From positions 62,001 through 126,000 of the forward strand of contig NZ_WIXJ01000004.1 of the NCBI RefSeq assembly GCF_009617575.1: 64,000 bases of DNA. Direction: 5' to 3'. Below are positions 55,281-64,000 of this stretch, in pieces. This DNA comes from Rhodocyclus gracilis. GTDB lineage: Bacteria > Pseudomonadota > Gammaproteobacteria > Burkholderiales > Rhodocyclaceae. The notes beneath the pieces were generated by a model. That model saw only the letters and a list, made by a program, of their open reading frames with translations, searched no databases and had not been told where the DNA came from. How positions within the stretch are numbered: position 1 is the stretch's first letter; the number at the start of each line of letters is the position of its first letter. The position numbers were made by a program, and so were the translations under genes.

Positions 55281-56906
55281 TCAGGTCTTGAAGCGGGAGA
55301 CGGTCTGCATCAAGGAGCGGCCGAGTTCGTTGAGGTTTTGCGAGGACTCGGCGGTCGCGGTGATGGCAGCGCTGTTCTCCTCGGTGGCCTGGGCGATCCG
55401 CTCGACCTGCTTGGCAATGTCGGTACTGGCCTGACTTTGCTCGCTCAACGCCTCGGCGATCTCGCTGACGGCCGCGAGCACTTCGCCTTCCTTGTGCTTG
55501 ATCTGCGAGATTGCCGACCCCGAGGCCTCGGAGAGCGACACCCCGGTAGCGACCTGTTCGACGCTCTGCCCCATGCTGCGCACCGAGACGCTCGCCGCCG
55601 CGAGAATCTCGTCGATGACGGTGCGGATTTCCTGTGTCGACTGCGTCGTACGCTCGGCGAGCTTGCGCACCTCGTCGGCGACGACGGCAAAGCCGCGCCC
55701 CTGTTCGCCCGCCCGCGCCGCCTCGATAGCGGCATTGAGCGCCAGCAGATTGGTCTGCTCGGCAATGTCGTTGATCACGCCGACGGTGCCGGCCACCTGA
55801 TCGATCTTCTTGCTCAGGGCGTCGATCTGTGTCGAGGCCTGATTCACGGAGCTGGCGATGGTGCGCACGCCCTCGGTCGTCTTCTCGGTCGTCCGCATGC
55901 CGCTCTCGGAGAGATCGCCGACCTGCTGCGTCAGATCGCGGGTATCGGTCGTACGCGCGCTGATGTGGTTGATGCTGACCGTCATTTCCTCCACCGACGC
56001 CGCAATCGCCGACGACGCTTCGCTCTGCATGCCTGAGGCTTTCGCGACCTCGCTCGACGAGTCGGCGAGGCGATCGGCGGTTTCGGCGAGCTGGTTGGCA
56101 TCGCGCTTGATGGCGCCGACGACGTCTTTGAGCGCCACCTGCATCTCGCTCATGGCCTTGAGCAGCTGGCCGAGTTCAGCCTTGGCGCCGGTCGGCACCG
56201 GTTGACTCAGATCGCCCTGCGCGATCAGATGCGCCGATTTCAGCGCCTCGCCGAGCGGCACGGTGATCGAGCGGATGATCGACCACGCCAGCCCGATGCC
56301 CAGCAGCAAACCGACGACGATCAGGGAAATCGATATCGTCTGCGCACGCGTGTAGTCGGCGATCCCCGCCTCGTATTCCGACTTGGCGACGTCCGCCTGA
56401 TACTTCATCAGCTCATCGAGCTTCTCGCGCGAGTCGTTGAATATCTTCCGGAAATTCGACGCTGCCATGGCGTCTTGCGCTTTCGCGCGATCACCCTTAG
56501 CCGCGATCACGGCGAGTGGCTCGATGGCGGCAAGATACTGCTTGTAGTTCTTTTCAAAGTCGGCGGCAATAACCTTTTCTTCCGGCGTCAGATACGTCGC
56601 CAGATAATCGGCCCACTCCTTGTTGGCCGTGGCGAGAAATCCGCTAATACCGTCGGTCTCCTTCGCCGCCTTGGCCGGATCATCCTCCAGCGCGGCGGAC
56701 CAGATGCGCCCGCGCGAGCGATGCAGGTTATCGAGCAAGATGGAGAGCTGCACGAGAGCGACGGTTCGATCCTCGTAGACGGTCTTGAGCCGATCCTTGA
56801 CCTTTTCCGTACTTAACAAGCCCACGCCGCCAACGACGATCATGATGACCGATAGCAGGGCCACCAAAAAGGCCAGGCGCGTCTTTACCGAGAATTTATA
56901 CAGCAT
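55281..56906 (-). CDS. Methyl-accepting chemotaxis protein (4HB type)
   Basis: Second chemoreceptor of the same overall design, 541 residues. TM1 (about 10-31), a periplasmic four-helix bundle (about 33-190, with [15 protein letters not shown]), TM2 (about 192-212), HAMP ([20 protein letters not shown]) and a signalling domain with [20 protein letters not shown]. It faces the previous MCP and shares the signalling core, but the ligand domains differ, so the two probably sense different compounds. Confidence 0.94.
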   Translation of the reverse strand: MLYKFSVKTRLAFLVALLSVIMIVVGGVGLLSTEKVKDRLKTVYEDRTVALVQLSILLDNLHRSRGRIWSAALEDDPAKAAKETDGISGFLATANKEWADYLATYLTPEEKVIAADFEKNYKQYLAAIEPLAVIAAKGDRAKAQDAMAASNFRKIFNDSREKLDELMKYQADVAKSEYEAGIADYTRAQTISISLIVVGLLLGIGLAWSIIRSITVPLGEALKSAHLIAQGDLSQPVPTGAKAELGQLLKAMSEMQVALKDVVGAIKRDANQLAETADRLADSSSEVAKASGMQSEASSAIAASVEEMTVSINHISARTTDTRDLTQQVGDLSESGMRTTEKTTEGVRTIASSVNQASTQIDALSKKIDQVAGTVGVINDIAEQTNLLALNAAIEAARAGEQGRGFAVVADEVRKLAERTTQSTQEIRTVIDEILAAASVSVRSMGQSVEQVATGVSLSEASGSAISQIKHKEGEVLAAVSEIAEALSEQSQASTDIAKQVERIAQATEENSAAITATAESSQNLNELGRSLMQTVSRFKT

Positions 56907-57051
56907 AATCGTTCCTCAGCGCATCAAGAAAATAATCACGGCGGCGATTGTACACGGATTACAAACGAATACCCCGTACGGATAACTTATAACCATTGAA
57001 CATCACTTCACCACCGCACCATAAACCCGGAAACCTTTACCCGAAACGGGT

Positions 57052-57078
57052 AAAAAAAACCCAATTGCGAAAATTGGG
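57052..57078 (-). terminator. Intrinsic terminator after the 41-residue gene
   Basis: On the minus strand CCCAATT and AATTGGG form a 7-bp stem followed by eight T residues (complement of 57052-57059). It lies 31 bp after the small gene at 57110-57235. A second hairpin (57036-57054) shares the A-run. Confidence 0.88.
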
Positions 57079-57109
57079 TTTTTGTTTCGAGCATCATGCC
57101 GAGATTGCG

Positions 57110-57235
57110 TCAGTGGGATATGAGCGGCGGCGTGTCCAGCGCGTGTTTCCTGGCCTGCTTGGCGGCTTTCTTTTCCTTCGGACTCAATAGCGGCTGCTTT
57201 TTGTCCTCTTTTTTGCTTTGTCGTTCCTTGCTCAT
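57110..57235 (-). CDS. Small Lys-rich protein
   Basis: 41 residues from the ATG at 57235, with GAGGAG at 8 nt spacing, starting MSKERQSKKEDKKQPLLSPK. More than a quarter of the residues are Lys or Arg, and the C-terminus is DTPPLISH. A strong terminator follows. Similar very short Lys-rich proteins are annotated as hypothetical in betaproteobacteria; the role is unknown (RNA or DNA binding is plausible). Confidence 0.6.
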   Translation of the reverse strand: MSKERQSKKEDKKQPLLSPKEKKAAKQARKHALDTPPLISH

Positions 57236-57448
57236 GGTCATCACTCCTCGTGAGCACCGGCGAGCGCCGATGACGATTCAGTATAGGCGCCTCGCGGCAA
57301 AGAAACAGGAAGGAATCGGTAAAGAAAGGAAACAGCGGCGACGAAGCGCCATACCGCTGCTAAAACAGCGCGTTGAATTGCGCGCATCGACAGGGGGGCG
57401 CCGCTCAACACCGTGCCGTGCCGGCAGCGCGACACTGCCTGCCAGCGA

Positions 57449-58792
57449 TCAGGCCTGTTTCGACTTGGCGAGCGGCGGATTGCGCGAGAAGTACTTGCGC
57501 ACGCCGGAGACAATCGCGTCGGCGAGCTTGTCCTGATAGGTGTCGTCGTTGAGGCGCTTCTCTTCTTCCGGATTGGAGATGAAGGCGGTTTCGACAAGGA
57601 TGGACGGGATGTCCGGCGCCTTGAGTACGGCAAAACCCGCCTGTTCGACGCTGTCCTTGTGCAGACGGTTGATCGTTCCAAGTTCGCCAAGCACGGCGCG
57701 ACCGAGCTTGAGGCTGTCGTTGATCGTCGCGGTCTGCGACAGATCGAGGAGCGTGCGCGCCAGCACCGGGTCTTTGACGTCGATATTCACTCCACCGATG
57801 AGGTCGGCCTCGTTTTCCTTCTGCGCCAAATAGCGGGCGGCGGAACTCGTCGCGCCGCTCTCCGAAAGGACGAAAACCGACGAGCCGCGCGCATCCGGCT
57901 TGATGAAGCCATCGGCGTGGATCGAGACGAAGAGGTCGGACTGTATGCGCCGCGCTTTCTGCACACGCATGTGCAGCGGCACGAAGAAATCCGAATCGCG
58001 GGTGAGCACGGCCCGCATGTTCGGCTCGGCGTCGATCCGCGCTTTCAGGCGCTGCGCTACGGCGAGCGCAACATGCTTCTCGTAGCTGCCGCCCCGGCCG
58101 ATGGCACCGGGGTCTTCGCCGCCGTGCCCAGGATCGAGGGTGATCGTCACCAGGCGGTCGACCACCGGCTTGCCGCCGCGCTTGCGCGTTTCGGCCGGCG
58201 TCTCGGGACGCATCTCGATACGGTTGTCGACGCGCAACTCGGGCGGCGCGTCCTGCGCGCTGTCGTTGCGCGCGACACGCCGGTCGCCCGCCGGGGCGTT
58301 GCCATCCTTGCCATCGAGCAAGGAGAGCAGGGGATCGGGCGGATTCAGCGGGTAGACATCGATCACCAGCCGATGCCCGTAGCCGCCGACCGGCGGCAGG
58401 ACGAACACCTGCGGCTTGACCTCATTCTTCAGATCCATCACCAGACGTACGACGCCCGGCTTGTAACGGCCGGCGCGCAGCAGGCGGATATTGGGATCGT
58501 CGGCGGAAATCTTGCTGGCCAGCCCATCGAGAACGCCGTTGAACTCGACGCCTTCGAGGTCGACGACAAGGCGATCCGGGTTCTTGACGAGGAACTGCGT
58601 GTATTTGAGCGGCGCGTCGTACTCGATGGCCACGCGCGTGTAGTCAGGCGCCGGCCAGACACGAACGGCCAGCACGCTCGGCAGGCGCACCGCCGCACGC
58701 AAGGTCGGCGTTGCCAGCAGCAGGAGCGTGGCACCGGCCGCCTGGATCAGGCGGCGGCGGCTGGCAAGCGGGCGCTCACCGTGTTCAGACAT
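57449..58792 (-). CDS. amiC: N-acetylmuramoyl-L-alanine amidase AmiC
   Basis: Cell-division amidase that cleaves septal peptidoglycan. The 447 residues start with a twin-arginine signal (SRRRLIQAAGATLLLLA, about 11-27), followed by an AMIN domain (about 35-145) and an Amidase_3 domain (about 215-435). The zinc ligands and catalytic residues lie in DPGHGGEDPGAIG, SYEKH, SIHADG and VETAFISNPEEE. Its start overlaps the tsaE 3-prime end by 46 nt. Confidence 0.94.
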   Translation of the reverse strand: MSEHGERPLASRRRLIQAAGATLLLLATPTLRAAVRLPSVLAVRVWPAPDYTRVAIEYDAPLKYTQFLVKNPDRLVVDLEGVEFNGVLDGLASKISADDPNIRLLRAGRYKPGVVRLVMDLKNEVKPQVFVLPPVGGYGHRLVIDVYPLNPPDPLLSLLDGKDGNAPAGDRRVARNDSAQDAPPELRVDNRIEMRPETPAETRKRGGKPVVDRLVTITLDPGHGGEDPGAIGRGGSYEKHVALAVAQRLKARIDAEPNMRAVLTRDSDFFVPLHMRVQKARRIQSDLFVSIHADGFIKPDARGSSVFVLSESGATSSAARYLAQKENEADLIGGVNIDVKDPVLARTLLDLSQTATINDSLKLGRAVLGELGTINRLHKDSVEQAGFAVLKAPDIPSILVETAFISNPEEEKRLNDDTYQDKLADAIVSGVRKYFSRNPPLAKSKQA

Positions 58793-59250
58793 TGCAATCC
58801 CGCCACGCTGGCGGCCTCCAGTTCGAGCGCACGGCCCGCCCCCTCATTGCGCAGACGAACGACAAGATCAGCGGGCGGCAGAAAGCCGGCCGCTTTGTCA
58901 GGCCATTCGATGAGGCACACCGCTGTTTCGGTGAAGTATTCGTCCAATCCGGCATCGACGAATTCCTCCGGGTGGTTGAGCCGATAAAAATCAAAGTGAT
59001 ACAAGTATAAGCTCGAAACTTTATAAAGTTCAACCAAGGCGTAGGTCGGACTCTTCACCGGCCCGGTGTGGCCGAGGACGCGCAACATCGCCCGCGCCAG
59101 CGTCGTCTTGCCGGCGCCCAGATCGCCTTCCAGCCAGATGACAAGACCGGGCTGCACGCCGTTCGCCAGCGCCGCGCCAAAGCGCTCGGTCGCCGCTTCG
59201 TCGGGCAAGTGCACGCGCCGGGTGGACTGGTTATGATCCGTGCCATGCAC
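58747..59250 (-). CDS. tsaE: tRNA threonylcarbamoyladenosine ATPase TsaE
   Basis: P-loop ATPase required for t6A modification of ANN-decoding tRNAs. From the GTG at 59250 (AGGAG 10 nt upstream) there are 167 residues. Walker A is seen in GDLGAGKTTLARAMLR, with the TsaE signature SPTYALVELY and the DFYRL, IEWPDKA motifs. A shorter GTG at 59214 would lack a ribosome site. Divergent from queG with overlapping 5-prime ends. The tsaE-amiC order matches many proteobacteria. Confidence 0.92.
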   Translation of the reverse strand: MHGTDHNQSTRRVHLPDEAATERFGAALANGVQPGLVIWLEGDLGAGKTTLARAMLRVLGHTGPVKSPTYALVELYKVSSLYLYHFDFYRLNHPEEFVDAGLDEYFTETAVCLIEWPDKAAGFLPPADLVVRLRNEGAGRALELEAASVAGLQCLNTVSARLPAAAA

Positions 59251-60444
59251 GATGAAGACTCTCCTACGGAAATGCCCTCCGACGCACATGCGCCGCAGCA
59301 GCAACGGAACTGGGCCGAACTCGCACGCAAGATCAAGGCGTGGGGTCAGGAACTGGGCTTTGCCGACGTCGGCATCGCCGGCCTCGACGTGTCGGCGGCA
59401 ACGCCGGGCTTCCTGCGCTGGCTGGAGCTTGGGCGCCACGGCGGCATGGATTATATGGCGAGAAACGTCGACCTGCGCTGTCGCCCGGAGTTGCTGCTCA
59501 CGGGCGTGCGCTCGGTCATCTCGGTGAGTCTTCCCTACTGGCAGCAGGAGCGCGAGGCCGAGCGGGCACTCACCGACCGCGAGACCACGGCGCTGCCCAC
59601 CCCCGGCAGCGTCGCCACGATTTCGCGTTACGCGCGGGGTCGTGATTATCACAAGAGCCTGCGCCGCCGCCTGCAAAAGCTCGCCGAGTGTCTGCTCGCC
59701 GAGATCGAGCAGGACGCCAGCGGCAGCGACGCCGAGGTAATTCGTCGCACGTTCGCGGCACGCGCCTTCGCCGACTCGGCACCCGTGCTCGAAGTCGAGT
59801 TTTCGCGCCTTGCCGGTATCGGCTGGCGCGGTAAGCACACGCTCTCGCTGACCAGGCAGGGGTCCTGGCGCTTTCTGGGCGAGTTGTACACCACCTTGCC
59901 GCTGCCACAGGACGCGCCCGTCGCCGAGCATTGCGGCCGCTGCCAACGTTGCCTCGACGGCTGCCCGACCGGCGCCATCGTCGCCCCCTACGAGGTCGAT
60001 GCCCGGCGCTGCATTTCCTATCTCACCATCGAACTGCACGGGCCGATTCCGCCCGAATTCCGACCGCTCGTCGGCTCGCGCATCTACGGCTGCGACGACT
60101 GTCAGGCGGTCTGTCCGTGGAACCGCTTTGCGCGTATTGGCGACGCCGATTTCGCCGTCCGCCACGACCTCGACGCGGCGCCGCTGAGCGCGCTGTTTGC
60201 GTGGAGCGCCGATGATTTCGAGACGCGACTGGCCGGCAGCCCGATCCGGCGCATCGGCCACGAGCGCTGGCTGCGCAATATCGCCGTCGCGCTCGGCAAC
60301 GCTGAAAGCACACCAGACATCCTCGCCGCACTCGCCAGCCGCGCCAACGACGACTCCGCGCTGGTGCGAGAACACGTCGCCTGGGCGCAGGCGCAGCACG
60401 CTGCCCGACGGGCGCCTTGCCGCCTATCGGGCGAGCAGCAATAA
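59233..60444 (+). CDS. queG: Epoxyqueuosine reductase QueG
   Basis: Cobalamin- and iron-sulfur-dependent last step of queuosine tRNA modification. About 403 residues from the ATG at 59233; starts at 59245 or 59272 are also possible. The first two overlap the divergent tsaE start. Features: the N-terminal DVGIAGLDVSAATPGFLRWL region, GHGGMDYMARNVDLRC-like RHGGMDYMARNVDLRCRPEL, the double 4Fe-4S cluster (CGRCQRCLDGCP, CDDCQAVCPWN) and a C-terminal HEAT-like extension. Confidence 0.93.
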   Translation: MIRAMHDEDSPTEMPSDAHAPQQQRNWAELARKIKAWGQELGFADVGIAGLDVSAATPGFLRWLELGRHGGMDYMARNVDLRCRPELLLTGVRSVISVSLPYWQQEREAERALTDRETTALPTPGSVATISRYARGRDYHKSLRRRLQKLAECLLAEIEQDASGSDAEVIRRTFAARAFADSAPVLEVEFSRLAGIGWRGKHTLSLTRQGSWRFLGELYTTLPLPQDAPVAEHCGRCQRCLDGCPTGAIVAPYEVDARRCISYLTIELHGPIPPEFRPLVGSRIYGCDDCQAVCPWNRFARIGDADFAVRHDLDAAPLSALFAWSADDFETRLAGSPIRRIGHERWLRNIAVALGNAESTPDILAALASRANDDSALVREHVAWAQAQHAARRAPCRLSGEQQ

Positions 60445-60535
60445 TCCGGACGCATGCGACGAGGCACCGTCTGCGACAATGACCACCGACGCCCGCCCGC
60501 AAAAACCCAAATAAAATCAATACCCGGAGACATGA

Positions 60536-62596
<2,061 letters not shown>

Positions 62597-62623
62597 CCGC
62601 GAACTGAACCGGGGCCGAGGGGC

Positions 62624-62667
62624 GCCGGGGCGTCGTTGCCGGACATCGGGCGCCCCGGCCTTTCTCT
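62624..62667 (+). terminator. Probable terminator after fadH
   Basis: GCCGGGGCG and CGCCCCGGC form a 9-bp stem with an 18-nt loop, followed by CTTTCTCTATT. It lies 28 bp past the fadH stop. The T-run is imperfect, so efficiency is uncertain. Confidence 0.55.
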
Positions 62668-62734
62668 ATTCACCCGGTGCGGTGCAAAGGGCGAAAGCCA
62701 GCTACCGGCGGCAGCCGTCGAAATCAGTCACCCT

Positions 62735-63658
62735 TCAGCGGGCGATGGGCCGTCGCGGCAAGCCGTCGTCGCCGGGCGTACACCATTCGCTCCACGAGCC
62801 CGGATAGAGCCGGGCGCCGGCGAGGCCGGCGATTTCCAGCGCGAGCAGGTTGTGGCAGGCGGAAACGCCCGATCCGCAGTAACACACCACCTGCGACGGC
62901 GGGACGCCGTCGAGCACGTCCAGCCACTCGCGGCGCAGCTCGTCCGCCGGACGGAACGTCCCCTCAGGCGTGAGGTTGCCGCCGAAGAAGCGATTCCGTG
63001 CCCCAGGAATATGGCCGCCAACCGGATCGATCGTCTCGTTCTCGCCACGAAAGCGATCGGCGCCACGCGCGTCGATCAGGCAGTGTTGATCGCTGCCGAG
63101 CGCCGCGACAATCGTTGGCGCATCGACCACTGCCGCCTGCAAATCCTGCGCCGACGGTAGCGGCAAGAGCGCGCGTGCGCTGGCGCCGGGCAATTCGCTG
63201 GTCAGCGGCAACCCCGCCCGCAACCAGGCGGCGACGCCGCCATCAAGCACCGCCACCCGACGGTGCCCCAGCCAGCGCAACAACCACCACAGGCGCCCGG
63301 CCATCATGCCGCCTGCGTCGTCATAGGCGATAACCTGCGTCGATTCGCCGACACCGGCAGCGGCCAGACGCTCCGCCAGCACGGCGGGATCGGGGAGTGG
63401 GTGGCGGCCATTGCGGCCAGTCTTGACTGACGAGAGATCGCGGTCGAGATGCAGGAAATGCGCGCCAGGCAGATGCCCTTCGGCGTACGCCCGCTCGCCG
63501 TACGAGGTGTCCGCGAGCTGGTGACGGCAATCAAAAATCCGCCAGTCAGCATCGCCCGCGTGCGCCGCCAGAGTCGCCGCGTCGATCAGGGTGGAAAAAC
63601 CGTTCCCCCTGCCGAAACCCGCGCCTACCTGAACATCTGCCTGCACATTTGCAACCAT
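62735..63658 (-). CDS. Sulfurtransferase (tandem rhodanese, SseA-like)
   Basis: Two rhodanese domains, 307 residues from the ATG at 63658. The N-terminal domain is inactive-looking (IFDCRHQLADTSYGERAYAE, about residues 40-60). The C-terminal domain has the active-site Cys in CYCGSGVSACHN (about residues 260-271), the loop typical of thiosulfate or 3-mercaptopyruvate sulfurtransferases. Which substrate is used cannot be settled from sequence. It starts 8 bp after the SpoIIAA-like gene. Confidence 0.88.
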   Translation of the reverse strand: MVANVQADVQVGAGFGRGNGFSTLIDAATLAAHAGDADWRIFDCRHQLADTSYGERAYAEGHLPGAHFLHLDRDLSSVKTGRNGRHPLPDPAVLAERLAAAGVGESTQVIAYDDAGGMMAGRLWWLLRWLGHRRVAVLDGGVAAWLRAGLPLTSELPGASARALLPLPSAQDLQAAVVDAPTIVAALGSDQHCLIDARGADRFRGENETIDPVGGHIPGARNRFFGGNLTPEGTFRPADELRREWLDVLDGVPPSQVVCYCGSGVSACHNLLALEIAGLAGARLYPGSWSEWCTPGDDGLPRRPIAR

Positions 63659-63666
63659 CGTCTGCC

Positions 63667-64000
63667 TCACGCCGCCAGCCACGCCTGCGCGTGCTGCGCA
63701 TCGGCAAAGACCCGGAACTCAGCGGCGGCCGACAGCTTGGTCAGCCAGACCGCCCAAGCCTCCCAGCGGTGTTCCGCCACGACGGCGATGCGACGCAAAT
63801 CCTTGCCGTGCGCCCGCGAGAACACCACTTCTTCCCACGCCACATCGACCGTCACGCCAGCCATTTCCCGCACGTCGAAGTAGAGGTCGAGCGGCTGATC
63901 CTGTGCCGCCGACGCCTTCAGTGCGGCATCGAACACGCCTTCGAATTCCTTGAAATCAGCGAGCGTGAATTCGCCCAGCACCGTGATTTCAACGCGTTGA
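63667..64000 (-). CDS. SpoIIAA-like STAS protein, partial at the right edge
   Basis: Only the C-terminal 110 or so residues lie in the window; the reading frame stays open to the edge (ITVLGEFTLADFKEFEGVFD), so the 5-prime end is missing. The pattern matches the SpoIIAA-like STAS family (formerly DUF3478), small proteins with a lipocalin/STAS-like fold. The motif WEEVVFSRAHGKDLRRIAVV is typical. It ends 8 bp before the rhodanese gene, so the two probably form an operon. Confidence 0.8.
   Translation of the reverse strand, partial: QRVEITVLGEFTLADFKEFEGVFDAALKASAAQDQPLDLYFDVREMAGVTVDVAWEEVVFSRAHGKDLRRIAVVAEHRWEAWAVWLTKLSAAAEFRVFADAQHAQAWLAA

Overview
This 64 kb window is GC-rich chromosomal DNA of a motile, respiring Gram-negative bacterium. 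The overlapping flhB-flhA-flhF-flhG-fliA-motC-motD order, two stator systems, a complete cbb3-oxidase locus (ccoI-S-N-O-Q-P-G-H), the ribF-ileS-lspA-fkpB-ispH block and the sequence affinities of the proteins point to a betaproteobacterium, probably Rhodocyclales (Dechloromonas/Azonexus-like). That placement is inferred from memory, not from a search.

Layout. 1-5 kb: flgBCDE on the minus strand behind a near-perfect sigma-54 promoter, facing flgA and a sigma-28-driven flgM-flgN pair on the plus strand. 5-13 kb: a tightly overlapping flagellar export, placement, sigma-28 and MotCD stator operon (flhB to motD). 13-24 kb: a chemotaxis block transcribed leftwards, motA-motB then cheR-cheB-STAS-MCP-cheV-cheV-cheY-cheZ-cheA, ending in a strong hairpin. 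It has no cheW, its CheB has no receiver, and its MCP carries its sensor-like domain at the C-terminus. 24-29 kb: an HDOD-REC-GGDEF regulator, a NUDIX hydrolase, an orphan TonB and an HNH nuclease. 28.7-37.8 kb: an SDR dehydrogenase and the whole cbb3 oxidase/maturation cluster, with an FNR/ANR-type box upstream of ccoN. 38-43.9 kb: ribF, ileS, lspA, fkpB, ispH and tRNA-Thr(CGT).

44-50 kb is a C4-dicarboxylate module: a DctA-type symporter behind a -24/-12 promoter with an upstream palindrome, a TauE/SafE permease, then the DctB/DctD pair whose sigma-54 activator is the obvious candidate to act on that promoter. 50-51.4 kb is an AT-rich island with a winged-helix-like plus TIR-domain protein, the best candidate here for an uncharacterised defence gene. 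51.4-57.3 kb holds a catalase preceded by a 22-codon ORF with a strong ribosome site and an OxyR-like half-site, two methyl-accepting proteins and two very small genes (a Cys-rich 53-mer and a Lys-rich 41-mer). 57.4-64 kb is amiC-tsaE divergent from queG, then fadH, a rhodanese and a SpoIIAA-like gene that runs off the right edge.

Most of the window is core motility and energy metabolism. The accessory signals are the TIR gene, the small ORFs and the unusual chemotaxis parts list.
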